A stretch of DNA of 64,000 nucleotides, from the NCBI GenBank assembly GCA_040404065.1, contig JBBAJM010000001.1. One strand, written 5' to 3'. This DNA is from Fontibacterium sp040404065 (lineage in GTDB: Bacteria > Pseudomonadota > Alphaproteobacteria > Pelagibacterales > Pelagibacteraceae). A model generated the notes under the pieces. It was not told the DNA's origin and did not search any database. It worked only from the letters and a program-made list of their open reading frames with translations. A program made the translations under genes and the position numbers. Positions 43,352 to 52,840 of this stretch are shown in pieces (the first letter of the stretch is position 1; each line of letters begins with the position of its first letter).

Positions 43352-44830
43352 ATGAACTTTCCAATTTTATCTTTCTTAACTTTCTTTCCTTTAATTGGAG
43401 TTGTTTTAATTCTTCTTAAAAGAGGCACAGAAGACACTACTTCGCGTTTTTCTAAAAATATTGCAATTATTTTTTCTATTATTAATTTTTTCGTTTCTTT
43501 GTTGTTATGGATTAAATTTGATTTAAAAAATCTAGGTTTTCAATTTGTTGAAGAGTCAAAATGGATTAAAAACTTTGTTTCTTACAAAATGGGAATCGAT
43601 GGAATTTCGATATTCTTAGTAATACTTACAACTTTTATTTCACCGCTCTGTATATTCGCAGCCATCAACAGCTTAAAGAAAAGAATTAAAGAATTTTTAA
43701 TAGCAATTCTAATCATGCAAACTTTTATGATCGGAGTTTTTTGCGCATTAGATTTGTTTTTATTCTTCTTATTCTTTGAAGGTGGATTAATTCCAATGTT
43801 TTTAATTATAGGAATTTGGGGCGGAGAAAGACGAGTTTATTCAGCGTTAAAGTTCTTTTTATATACCTTTTTAGGCTCAATTTTCATGTTGATAGCAATT
43901 ATTGCCATCTACTGGAATATGAACACTTTAGATGTTGTTAAATTAATGGAATCTAAAATTCCTGATAATTTGCAATATTGGATGTGGTTTGGTTTTTTTA
44001 TTTCTTTAGCGGTTAAACTTCCTATGTGGCCTTTTCATACATGGTTACCTGATGCTCACGTTGAAGCACCAACGCCAGGATCTGTAATACTAGCTGCGAT
44101 CTTACTTAAAATTTCTGGTTATGGATTCATTAGATTTTCTTTAGGACTATTTCCAATTGCATCACATTACTTTGCAAACTTTGTATTTGTGTTGAGCGTT
44201 ATTGCAATTATTTATGCTTCTCTAGTTGCGCTTATGCAAAAAGATATGAAAAAGTTAATCGCTTATTCATCTGTAGCGCATATGGGATATGTAACTATCG
44301 GAATATTTTCATTTACTAAGCAAGGAATAGATGGCGCAATATTTCAAATGATTAGCCATGGATTAATTTCTTCATCTTTATTTTTATGTGTGGGTGTTTT
44401 GTATGATCGTGTACACAGCAGATTAATCCAAGATTATTCAGGCGTTGCAAATATTATGCCAAAATTTGCTTTAGTATTTGTATTCTCATCACTTGCAAAC
44501 GTAGGATTACCAGGAACAAGTGGATTTGTTGGAGAGTTTTTAACTTTAATTGGAACTTTCAAAGTAAATTATATTGCATCTATTGCAGCAGCAACTGGTG
44601 TTATTTTATCAGCAGCTTATTCACTATGGCTATGTAAACGAGTTGTATTTGGTGAGTTTAAAGTTAATAATCATGGCGAAGCTTTATTAGATTTAGATAA
44701 AACAGAAATTATTATTTTATTTATGTTAGCAGTTTTAACAATTTTATTTGGCGTTTATCCAAATTTAATATTAGAGCCGATTTCATCTTCAGTAGATTTA
44801 ATTGTTAAGAATATTGGGAATATAAAATGA
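43352..44830 (+). CDS. nuoM: NADH-quinone oxidoreductase subunit M
   Basis: 492 residues, about 14 helices, antiporter-like pump. Landmarks: FFLFFEGGLIPMFLIIGIWGG (key Glu), KLPMWPFHTWLPDAHVEAPT, AHMGYVTIGIF and LANVGLPGTSGFVGEFL. It overlaps nuoN by four bases. Confidence 0.97.
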   Translation: MNFPILSFLTFFPLIGVVLILLKRGTEDTTSRFSKNIAIIFSIINFFVSLLLWIKFDLKNLGFQFVEESKWIKNFVSYKMGIDGISIFLVILTTFISPLCIFAAINSLKKRIKEFLIAILIMQTFMIGVFCALDLFLFFLFFEGGLIPMFLIIGIWGGERRVYSALKFFLYTFLGSIFMLIAIIAIYWNMNTLDVVKLMESKIPDNLQYWMWFGFFISLAVKLPMWPFHTWLPDAHVEAPTPGSVILAAILLKISGYGFIRFSLGLFPIASHYFANFVFVLSVIAIIYASLVALMQKDMKKLIAYSSVAHMGYVTIGIFSFTKQGIDGAIFQMISHGLISSSLFLCVGVLYDRVHSRLIQDYSGVANIMPKFALVFVFSSLANVGLPGTSGFVGEFLTLIGTFKVNYIASIAAATGVILSAAYSLWLCKRVVFGEFKVNNHGEALLDLDKTEIIILFMLAVLTILFGVYPNLILEPISSSVDLIVKNIGNIK

Positions 44831-46236
44831 AAAGTATTATTCCAGAACTTTTTTTGATATTAAGCTCGTTTTCTCTATTAATTGTTGGCGTATTTAGAAA
44901 TACTTTTAATAAAATAATTAATTATTTAGTTGTTGGATTATTAATTATTATAATTGCATTGATTTATAATAGTTATTCAGACTCAGCTGTTTTATTTGGC
45001 AACAGCTATACTGTTGATCCTTTATCAAACTTTATGAAAATATTAGTTTTGATTTCGGTATTGTTCACAATTTTAGTTTCAAATTCTTATTTAGAAAGAT
45101 CAAATATTGCAAAATTTGAGTACCCAATTATTTTATTATTATCGACACTAGGAATGTTTGTGATGATTAGTGCTAATAATCTAATTGTTTTTTATTTAGG
45201 ATTAGAGCTTCAGTCTTTATGTCTTTATGTGCTTGCAGCTATTAATACTAAGTCACTTAAATCCTCTGAAGCTGGTCTTAAATACTTTGTTTTAGGCTCA
45301 TTATCTTCAGGTCTCTTATTATATGGATGCTCATTAATTTACGGATTTACAGGCTCCGTTGATTACTCAGTAATTGCTAAAGTTGCTAGCGCACATAGTG
45401 GCGCTTTAAAATTTGGCTTAGTTTTTATTCTTTGTGGAATTGCATTTAAAATATCAGCGGTACCATTTCACATGTGGGCACCTGATGTTTATGAAGGTTC
45501 ACCAACGTCAGTTACAACCTTCTTTGCTATGGCTCCAAAAGTTGCAGCTATTGCAGCATTGATTAAATTTTTAAGCGTTCCTTACGGAAATTTTATTGAA
45601 GAGTGGAGAGCAATTATTATTGTTCTTTCTATAGCTTCAATGTTCTTAGGGGCAGTTGCAGCGATTGGACAGAGTAATTTAAAACGACTTATGGCCTATA
45701 GCTCTATTGGTCACGTTGGATTTATTCTTGCAGGTTTATCTATCGCAACTCCAGAGTCTTTAAGTGCCGTATTAGTTTATATCGTAATCTACGTGTTTAT
45801 GAATATTGGTGTGTTTGCATGCATCATGTCCCTAAACAGAAATGGAGTTTATTTTGAAAACATTTCTGACCTATCAGGGCTTTCTAAGCATCATCCAGTA
45901 ATTTCTATATGCCTTACAATATTAACCTTTTCACTTGCTGGAATTCCTCCGCTTGCAGGTTTTTTTGCAAAATTTTATATCTTCTTAGCCATTATTCAGC
46001 ATAAAATTTATTACCTCGCAGTCATAGGATTATTATCAGCAGTGATTGCAGCATTTTATTATTTAAGAATTATTAAAGTTATTTACTTTGATGAAGCTAA
46101 AGAAAGTTATGACAAAACCCCAAATTTTGGATTACGATTTTCTATTTTAGTATCAACTATTTTTATATTGTTTTATTTTATCGATCCATCTTCACTTAAT
46201 ATAATCGCTGAAAGTCTTAGTAAAAATATAAGATAA
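44827..46236 (+). CDS. nuoN: NADH-quinone oxidoreductase subunit N
   Basis: 469 residues, about 13-14 helices, the third antiporter-like subunit. Landmarks: FYLGLELQSLCLYVLAA (key Glu), FKISAVPFHMWAPDVYEGSPT, YSSIGHVGFILAGL and FSLAGIPPLAGFFAKFYIF. It is the last nuo gene; its stop directly abuts the birA start, so transcription very likely continues. Confidence 0.97.
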   Translation: MKSIIPELFLILSSFSLLIVGVFRNTFNKIINYLVVGLLIIIIALIYNSYSDSAVLFGNSYTVDPLSNFMKILVLISVLFTILVSNSYLERSNIAKFEYPIILLLSTLGMFVMISANNLIVFYLGLELQSLCLYVLAAINTKSLKSSEAGLKYFVLGSLSSGLLLYGCSLIYGFTGSVDYSVIAKVASAHSGALKFGLVFILCGIAFKISAVPFHMWAPDVYEGSPTSVTTFFAMAPKVAAIAALIKFLSVPYGNFIEEWRAIIIVLSIASMFLGAVAAIGQSNLKRLMAYSSIGHVGFILAGLSIATPESLSAVLVYIVIYVFMNIGVFACIMSLNRNGVYFENISDLSGLSKHHPVISICLTILTFSLAGIPPLAGFFAKFYIFLAIIQHKIYYLAVIGLLSAVIAAFYYLRIIKVIYFDEAKESYDKTPNFGLRFSILVSTIFILFYFIDPSSLNIIAESLSKNIR

Positions 46237-46935
46237 ATGAGTTTGCCTATTTTTAATTTTGAAAAAATAGACAGTACTAATAATTTTGCAAGGTTATTAA
46301 TTACTGAACATAAAATTTTAAAAGGAATTGTTACTGCGGACGAGCAAACAAAGGGCAGAGGTAGATACGGAAATAATTGGAACTCACCTAAAGGTAATTT
46401 GTATTTTAGTATTTTTTATCCAATTTTAAGATCTAATCTAAAAAAAATTCAGTTTCTTATTCAATTGCAAATTAGAAAAATTTTAAGGAATTACGGTGTT
46501 AAAAATATTTCTCTTAAATGGCCTAATGATATTTATGTTAATGATAAAAAAATTTGCGGAATTTTGCAGGAAAGTATTATTTTTAATAAATTTTTTTTAA
46601 TTATTGGAATTGGTATCAATATAAAATCATCCCCAAAAATTAAAAAATACCCAACCACTCATTTAAATAAAGAAGCTAAAAAGAGGATCGATTTAAAAGA
46701 TTTGATAGAAAAACTTAAGAAAGCTTTTGATTCTAATATTATTGATAAAAAATATTCATTTAAAAAGATTGTAAATGAGTGGAATAAACATGCTTTTAGG
46801 AAAAATAAGTTTATAAATTTTAAAATAAATAATAAGATTTATAAGGGTATTTATAGAGGTATTAATAACAACGGTGCTTTAGTTTTAGAGCACAATAACC
46901 GCAAGGTTTATTTTACGCAGGGTAGTTTAGTTTGA
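46237..46935 (+). CDS. birA: Biotin-[acetyl-CoA-carboxylase] ligase
   Basis: 232 residues. It activates biotin as biotinyl-AMP and attaches it to AccB (Lys111 at the accB locus). The biotin loop GRGRYGNNW is at 40-48 and KWPNDIYVNDKKICGIL follows. The N-terminal helix-turn-helix of E. coli BirA (321 residues) is missing, so this is a group I ligase without repressor function. A C-terminal SH3-like domain is present (~185-232). It overlaps coaX by four bases. Confidence 0.93.
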   Translation: MSLPIFNFEKIDSTNNFARLLITEHKILKGIVTADEQTKGRGRYGNNWNSPKGNLYFSIFYPILRSNLKKIQFLIQLQIRKILRNYGVKNISLKWPNDIYVNDKKICGILQESIIFNKFFLIIGIGINIKSSPKIKKYPTTHLNKEAKKRIDLKDLIEKLKKAFDSNIIDKKYSFKKIVNEWNKHAFRKNKFINFKINNKIYKGIYRGINNNGALVLEHNNRKVYFTQGSLV

Positions 46936-47693
46936 ATTATTTAATCATAGACATTGGCAATACTAATATTGATTTTATCACTTTTAATAAGCTAACGAAA
47001 AAATATTCTAATAAATTTACTATTGATACAGTAGACGTTTTAAATAATCGTCTTGGACTTATTAATAGAAGAGTTAAAAAAAATTATTATAAAGGCGCAT
47101 TATGTTCAAGCGTTGTTCCGTTAGCATTTTATCAACTAAAAAGAGCATTAAAGAAAAAAAATGTTTTCTTATCTGAAATTAAAGATCGAAATATTCATCT
47201 TCCTATTAAGATTAAATTAAAAAAACCAATGCAAGTCGGTTCAGATAGAATTGTAAACTCTATTGCAGCATTTAAAATTTATAAAAAAAATTCAATTGTT
47301 ATCGATTTTGGAACTGCCACTACCTTCGATGTTGTCGTAAAAGACAGTTATATTGGCGGAATGATTACACCTGGAATCAATTTGTCATTAAAGGTTCTAA
47401 AACAGGCAACAGCTAAACTTCCGTTAATTAAATTAAAAAAAACTAACAAATACATAGGAAAAGACACTGTTAGCGCAATGAATAATGGTATGTACTGGGG
47501 TTATATTGGTTTAATTAAAGAACTTGTGCAAAAAATTATAAAAGAAACAAATAAAAAATATTTAGTTATTTTTACGGGCGGACTTGCAAATATTTTTTTT
47601 AACTCATTTCCATTTAGAGACAAAGTAATCGATCAGCAAATTACTTTAAAAGGAATAGCTGAAACTTTAAATTTTAATCTGAAAAATTTTTAA
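46932..47693 (+). CDS. coaX: Type III pantothenate kinase
   Basis: 253 residues, first step of coenzyme A synthesis. The ASKHA phosphate motif DIGNTN is at 7-12, VGSDRIVNSIAA holds the pantothenate site, and IDFGTATTFDVV is the second phosphate loop. GGMITPGINLSLKVL is also typical. The start is TTG (46932), overlapping the birA stop; the next Met would remove the phosphate motif. It overlaps the rnj ATG by one base. Confidence 0.94.
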   Translation: MNYLIIDIGNTNIDFITFNKLTKKYSNKFTIDTVDVLNNRLGLINRRVKKNYYKGALCSSVVPLAFYQLKRALKKKNVFLSEIKDRNIHLPIKIKLKKPMQVGSDRIVNSIAAFKIYKKNSIVIDFGTATTFDVVVKDSYIGGMITPGINLSLKVLKQATAKLPLIKLKKTNKYIGKDTVSAMNNGMYWGYIGLIKELVQKIIKETNKKYLVIFTGGLANIFFNSFPFRDKVIDQQITLKGIAETLNFNLKNF

Positions 47694-49360
47694 TGGCTAA
47701 AGGCGGACAAGAATTAGTTTATTGCTCTCTTGGTGGAGCAGGTGAAATAGGGATGAATTTAAATTTGTTTGGTTATGGAAAACCAGGCGATTATAAATGG
47801 ATTATTGTTGATATTGGAGTTACGTTTTCAGACGATAATATTCCAGGTATCGAAGTTATATTGCCAAATCCAGAATTTATCGCTAATCAAAAAGAAAATT
47901 TATTAGGAATTGTTTTGACCCACGCCCATGAAGATCATGTAGGTGCAATTGCGCATCTTTGGCCGATGTTGGAGTGTCCTATTTACGCAACTCCATTTAC
48001 TGCTGCAATTGTAAAAGAAAAGTTTAAAGAAAAAAAAATTAATATCGGCAGTCATTTAAAAATTGTTAAATTAGGTGGCAATGTAAAGCTTGGAATTTTC
48101 GACATTGATTATGTCACTCTTACTCATTCTATTTTAGAACCTTGTGGACTTGCAATCACTACTCCGGAGGGAATAGTTCTTCATACTGCTGACTGGAAGA
48201 TTGATGACAATCCTTTAATTGGTGAAAAAACGGATGTTAAAAAATTAACTGAGCTGGGCAAAAAAGGCGTTCTTGCCATGGTGTGCGACTCTACTAATAT
48301 TTTTAATTTAGGGTCTTCTGGTTCAGAAAGCTTAGTTAGAACAGGCCTTTTAACTGTTTTAGAGAATATGAAGAATAGAATAGTCATCACTTCTTTTGCA
48401 TCCAATGTTGCCCGCATGGAAACCGTTTTTAAGGTTGCTGAAAAGATAGGTAGAAAAGTTTGTTTAGTTGGAAGATCTATGGGTAGAATTTACCAACTTG
48501 CAAGACAATGTAACTATTTGCAAGATATTGAAACCCCAATTGACGTCAGGGATTCAAAAAAAATACCAAAAAATAAAATCATTTATCTTTGCACAGGTTC
48601 ACAAGGAGAACAAAGAGCTGCGCTATCAAGAATAGCAAATGGGACTCACCCAGATGTTCATCTTGAAAAGAATGATAATGTTATTTTTTCATCTCGTATT
48701 ATTCCAGGAAATGAAAAAAGATTATTTAAAATTTTCAATGATTTTTCAAAAAGTGAAATTCAAGTGTTATCTGAAGAAAATTCTATGATCCATGTCTCTG
48801 GTCATCCAGCACGTGAAGATTTAAAAAAAATGTACGGATGGGTTAAACCAAAGATCGCAATCCCAGTTCACGGTGAACAAAGACATATGGCAGAGCATAT
48901 TAATTTTGCAAAAGAGATGGGCGTTAAATATCCAGTTAAAATTAGCAATGGAGAAATTATTAGGCTTGCACCTGGTGAACCGCAGGTGGTTGATAAAGTT
49001 ACGTGGGGCAGAATTTATTTAGATGGAAAAGTTCTAATTGCTAACGACTCTCAAGTTTTAAAAGAAAGAAGAGGCATCGCATCTAATGGTTATATGGAAA
49101 TTACAATTTTAATTAAGAACGGTCAGATTAAAAATAATCCTATCATTACTTTAAAAGGAATTCCTTTCTTTGAGGAAGATGCTGCCGAAATTGAGTATGA
49201 TTTAGAAGATATCGTTATGGATACGTGCAAAACATTTAATTTAAATAATTCTAAGCAAGAAAAAAATATAATCGAGACTTTAAAAGGTAATTGCAGAAAA
49301 TTAATAAGTGAAAAATCTGGAAAAAAACCTTTAGTAAATATTAATTTAGTTAGACTGTAG
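47693..49360 (+). CDS. rnj: Ribonuclease J (beta-CASP metallo-beta-lactamase RNase)
   Basis: 555 residues. It has 5'-3' exo- and endonuclease activity on RNA. The zinc motif HAHEDH is at residues 77-82 (LTHAHEDHVGAIAH), with LTHSILEPCGLAI and LHTADWKID giving further ligands. The beta-CASP part has VCDSTNI, ITSFASNVARME, LCTGSQGEQRAALSRI and HVSGHPAREDL; IPVHGEQRHM follows. It coexists with RNase E, as in other alphaproteobacteria. It sits between coaX and the DUF1467 gene, the usual alphaproteobacterial order. Confidence 0.95.
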   Translation: MAKGGQELVYCSLGGAGEIGMNLNLFGYGKPGDYKWIIVDIGVTFSDDNIPGIEVILPNPEFIANQKENLLGIVLTHAHEDHVGAIAHLWPMLECPIYATPFTAAIVKEKFKEKKINIGSHLKIVKLGGNVKLGIFDIDYVTLTHSILEPCGLAITTPEGIVLHTADWKIDDNPLIGEKTDVKKLTELGKKGVLAMVCDSTNIFNLGSSGSESLVRTGLLTVLENMKNRIVITSFASNVARMETVFKVAEKIGRKVCLVGRSMGRIYQLARQCNYLQDIETPIDVRDSKKIPKNKIIYLCTGSQGEQRAALSRIANGTHPDVHLEKNDNVIFSSRIIPGNEKRLFKIFNDFSKSEIQVLSEENSMIHVSGHPAREDLKKMYGWVKPKIAIPVHGEQRHMAEHINFAKEMGVKYPVKISNGEIIRLAPGEPQVVDKVTWGRIYLDGKVLIANDSQVLKERRGIASNGYMEITILIKNGQIKNNPIITLKGIPFFEEDAAEIEYDLEDIVMDTCKTFNLNNSKQEKNIIETLKGNCRKLISEKSGKKPLVNINLVRL

Positions 49361-49364
49361 TTCT

Positions 49365-49616
49365 ATGTCTTTTGTGGGTGGTTTTGTTATTTATGTGAAT
49401 TTATGGATGATTATTTTATTCACTGTTTTACCTTTTGGAGTTGTTAATCAAGCTGATTCTACTGACTTTCAAAAAGGCACAGATCCAGGAGCTCCAATTG
49501 AATCTAAAATGAAAAAAAAAGTTTTAATAACCACGATTATAACCACTGTTATTTTTTCTTTAATCTTTGCTGCGGACAAACTAGATTTGTTTTATATTAG
49601 AAAAATATTATTTTAA
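49365..49616 (+). CDS. DUF1467 family small membrane protein
   Basis: 83 residues with two membrane helices (about 5-27 and 52-69). The loop has the family pattern LPFGVVNQAD and GTDPGAPIESKMKKK. DUF1467 proteins occur next to proS and rnj across alphaproteobacteria; their role is unknown. It starts four bases after rnj and overlaps proS by one base. Confidence 0.88.
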   Translation: MSFVGGFVIYVNLWMIILFTVLPFGVVNQADSTDFQKGTDPGAPIESKMKKKVLITTIITTVIFSLIFAADKLDLFYIRKILF

Positions 49617-50938
49617 TGCTTATTTCAAAATTATTTTTTCCAGTTCTTAGAGAAGTATCAGCTGATGCTAAGTTAAAGTCACATCAAGTTATGTTAAAAG
49701 CTGGAATGGTTAGACAAAGTGCCGCTGGAATATATTCTTGGCTACCTTTAGGTATTAAAGTCTTAAAAAAAATTGAACAAGTGGTTAGAGAAGAGCAGAA
49801 CAATATTGGTGCTCAAGAAATGTTAATGCCAACTATTCAATCTGCAGATATTTGGAAAGAAAGCGGTAGATATGATGATTATGGCGAAGAAATGCTTAGA
49901 ATTAAAGATAGGCACGGACGTGAATTATTATATGGACCAACTAATGAAGAGCTAGTTACAGAAATTTTTAGAGATAACATTAAATCTTATAAAGCCTTAC
50001 CGTTAATTCTTTATCATATTCAGTGGAAGTTTAGAGATGAAATTAGACCTAGATTTGGAGTGATGCGTTGCAGAGAATTTTTAATGAAAGACTCTTATTC
50101 TTTTGATCTTACTAAAGAAGACTCGATCAGATCTTATAATAAAATGTTTTATGCATATCTTCGAACATTTAATAGATTGGATTTAAAAGCTTTACCTCTG
50201 CGTGCAAGCTCAGGTCCTATTGGTGGAGATTCTTCTCACGAATTTATTATTTTAGCAGAAACAGGTGAGAGTCAGGTTTATTTAGATAAATCATTACTCG
50301 ATATTGATATTAATAGTTTTGACAGTTCTGATGTCTCTATTAATAAAATGATTTCTGCATTTTCTACTCCTTATAGTGCAACAGATGAGAAGCATTCTGA
50401 AAAAGAATTTAATGAAAAGGTTTCAAAGTCAAATCAATTGGCAACAAAGGGAATTGAAGTGGGTCACATTTTTTATTTCGGTAATAAATATTCACAACCC
50501 ATGAAAGCTAATGTTTTAAATAAAGAAGGAAAAAATACTAGTGTTGAGATGGGCTCCTACGGTATTGGCGTTTCAAGGTTGGTTGCCGCTGTTATAGAAG
50601 CAAAATGTCTTGATGGGGTTATGAAATGGCCTTTAATTATTTCTCCATTTGATATTGCAATTATTCCACTGAATAATAAGTCAGATAGTTCTTCTCTAGA
50701 TAAAGCTCGTAAAATTTACGATGTTTTAAAAAGCAATTCTATCGATGTTATCTTAGATGATACTTTAGAAAGTCCTTCAAGCAAATTTAAAAACTTTGAT
50801 TTAATGGGCGTTCCTTATCAAATCATAATCGGTTCTAAATCAAATGATGATAAACTTGAGTTTAAAGAGTTAAATGCAAAAACAGAAATGTTATCAATCG
50901 AAGAGATAATTAAAAAAATTAAAAAATTAAAAGGTTAA
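49616..50938 (+). CDS. proS: Prolyl-tRNA synthetase, short alphaproteobacterial type
   Basis: 440 residues, class II synthetase. Motif 1 region: KAGMVRQSAAGIYSWLPLGIKVLKKIE (in part). Motif 2: IQWKFRDEIRPRFGVMRCREF. Motif 3: VEMGSYGIGVSRLVAAVIE. The C-terminal anticodon-binding domain follows. The ~180-residue editing insertion of E. coli-type ProRS is absent between motifs 2 and 3, as is normal for alphaproteobacteria, so any Ala-tRNA-Pro clearing must be done in trans. It overlaps DUF1467 and is one base before lolC. Confidence 0.96.
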   Translation: MLISKLFFPVLREVSADAKLKSHQVMLKAGMVRQSAAGIYSWLPLGIKVLKKIEQVVREEQNNIGAQEMLMPTIQSADIWKESGRYDDYGEEMLRIKDRHGRELLYGPTNEELVTEIFRDNIKSYKALPLILYHIQWKFRDEIRPRFGVMRCREFLMKDSYSFDLTKEDSIRSYNKMFYAYLRTFNRLDLKALPLRASSGPIGGDSSHEFIILAETGESQVYLDKSLLDIDINSFDSSDVSINKMISAFSTPYSATDEKHSEKEFNEKVSKSNQLATKGIEVGHIFYFGNKYSQPMKANVLNKEGKNTSVEMGSYGIGVSRLVAAVIEAKCLDGVMKWPLIISPFDIAIIPLNNKSDSSSLDKARKIYDVLKSNSIDVILDDTLESPSSKFKNFDLMGVPYQIIIGSKSNDDKLEFKELNAKTEMLSIEEIIKKIKKLKG

Positions 50939-50939
50939 A

Positions 50940-52163
50940 TTGATTTCCCCCGCAGAGTTTTTAATAATAAAAAATTATATTCGTTCTAAAAAAAAAGATA
51001 GTTTCTTAAAAATTATCTCAATTTTTTCTTTTCTTGGAATATCCATAGGAGTTGCAACTTTAATTATTGTAATGTCAGTCATGAATGGTTTTCGCGCTGA
51101 ATTATTTGATAAACTATTAAAATTTAATCCCCATATTAGCGTTCATTCCGTAGGCAATGATGATTTAAATATTGCCAAATTAAGCCAGTATTTTTCCGAT
51201 AAAAAAATTGAAATTAAAAGTATTAGAAAAGTTATTAAAACCCAGGGGTTGTTAGTATCTGAGAGAACTAATTCTGGAATTGGAATTATTGGTATTAATA
51301 AAGATGATTTAATTAAAGATGAATTTGTTAAAGAGTTGTCTGGGTTTGAAAAAGGTTCAGTTATTATTGGCGCCTCTCTTGCTGATAAGCTTGGGTTAGT
51401 AAAAAATAATAAGATCAATGTTTTATCCGCAAACAATGTCTCAACTCCTTTTGGCAAATTACCTCAGCAATTTACCTTTAAAGTTGCCTCTACCTTTTCA
51501 AGCGGAGTATCAGAGTTAGATTATAACTATGTATTTATTCCTTACAGTGACGCTATGGAATTTATAAAAAATAATAAAAATTTAATCTCTGTAGATATTA
51601 AAATTAAAGACGTAAATAATGTTGATAATTATAAAAAGGACTTAGAGAAGACTTTTCAAAACTATTACTTCACGACTTGGATAGATAACAATCAAACATT
51701 CTTCGATGCATTACTAGTTGAGCGTAACGTGATGTTTATTATTTTAACTCTTATTATTATTGTTGCTGCATTCAATATTGTAACTGGAATGACAATCTTA
51801 GTTAAAAACAAAACTAAAGAAATTGCAATTTTTAATACATTAGGTATGTCAAAGTTTTCAATTGCAAAGATCTTTTTTATTATGGGATCTTTTATTGGAA
51901 TTACTGGAACTGTTTTCGGTGTAGCACTTGGAGTTTTGTTTGCTCATAATATTGAAGCTATTAGGCAATTTGTTAGTTTTGTTTTTCAAGTTAGAGTATT
52001 TCCTCCTGAAATTTACTTTCTAAGCAAGATGCCATCTTTAATAGACTATAAATCAGTCCTGATTATTTGTTTTTTTTCAGTTCTCATTACTTTTCTTGCA
52101 AGTTTATACCCTGCAATCTCAGCTTCAAAACTTAATCCAATTAAAGGATTAAAATATGAGTAA
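50940..52163 (+). CDS. lolC: Lipoprotein-releasing system permease LolC/LolE
   Basis: 407 residues. It extracts outer-membrane lipoproteins from the inner membrane with LolD. Four membrane helices: one near residues 23-45 (FLGISIGVATLIIVMSVMNGF) and three in the C-terminal FtsX domain, separated by a periplasmic domain. A single permease gene, as in alphaproteobacteria, probably serves as both LolC and LolE (LolF-like). The start is TTG at 50940, one base after the proS stop. It overlaps lolD by eight bases. Confidence 0.93.
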   Translation: MISPAEFLIIKNYIRSKKKDSFLKIISIFSFLGISIGVATLIIVMSVMNGFRAELFDKLLKFNPHISVHSVGNDDLNIAKLSQYFSDKKIEIKSIRKVIKTQGLLVSERTNSGIGIIGINKDDLIKDEFVKELSGFEKGSVIIGASLADKLGLVKNNKINVLSANNVSTPFGKLPQQFTFKVASTFSSGVSELDYNYVFIPYSDAMEFIKNNKNLISVDIKIKDVNNVDNYKKDLEKTFQNYYFTTWIDNNQTFFDALLVERNVMFIILTLIIIVAAFNIVTGMTILVKNKTKEIAIFNTLGMSKFSIAKIFFIMGSFIGITGTVFGVALGVLFAHNIEAIRQFVSFVFQVRVFPPEIYFLSKMPSLIDYKSVLIICFFSVLITFLASLYPAISASKLNPIKGLKYE

Positions 52164-52836
52164 GATTTTTTTAGAGTTAAAAAATATAAGCAAGAAATAC
52201 GTAGATGCTAGTAAGAATATCTTAGTTTTAAAAGATGTTAATTTATCTTTATCTAAAAATAATATTGTCTCTTTAGTAGGACCATCCGGATCTGGAAAAT
52301 CTACATTATTACATATTTTAGGATTACTAGAGACGGTGAACGAGGGTCAGTATCTTTTTAATAGTAAAGAATTAATTCAAATTAAAGATTATGAAAAAAC
52401 AATTTATCGAAGAAAAAATATTTCAATTGTTTATCAATTTAATAATCTTATCTCTGATCTTAGAGCGATAGATAATGTTGTTTTGCCATTATTAATTAAT
52501 AATATTAATAAAGATGAAGCTTTTGGCAGAGCAGATAGATTACTTTCAAAACTAGGACTAAAATCTAGATTAAATCATTATCCTCACGAATTATCAGGAG
52601 GGGAACAGCAAAGAGTTGCAATTGCTAGAGCATTAATTAACGAACCCGAACTTATTCTTGCCGATGAGCCTACGGGAAATTTAGATAATAAAACTGCAAA
52701 CGAAGTATTTGAAATACTTTTAAGTTTAAAATCTAAAGAAAGATTAATTATTTTTGCAACCCATAATAGAGAATTGTCAAACAAGGCGGATATTCAGTTA
52801 GCTATTCAAGATTCTAATGTTAGAATTTTGAAATAG
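52156..52836 (+). CDS. lolD: Lipoprotein-releasing system ATPase LolD
   Basis: 226 residues, MacB/LolD-type ABC ATPase. Walker A GPSGSGKST is at 42-50, the signature is LSGGEQQRVAIARAL, Walker B is ILADEPTGNLD and the switch His is in FATHNREL. The Q-loop region is IVYQFNNLISDLRAIDNV, a variant of the usual Q-F-H-x-L. It works with the LolC permease immediately upstream and lies four bases before dnaE. Confidence 0.95.
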   Translation: MSKIFLELKNISKKYVDASKNILVLKDVNLSLSKNNIVSLVGPSGSGKSTLLHILGLLETVNEGQYLFNSKELIQIKDYEKTIYRRKNISIVYQFNNLISDLRAIDNVVLPLLINNINKDEAFGRADRLLSKLGLKSRLNHYPHELSGGEQQRVAIARALINEPELILADEPTGNLDNKTANEVFEILLSLKSKERLIIFATHNRELSNKADIQLAIQDSNVRILK

Positions 52837-52840
52837 GAAA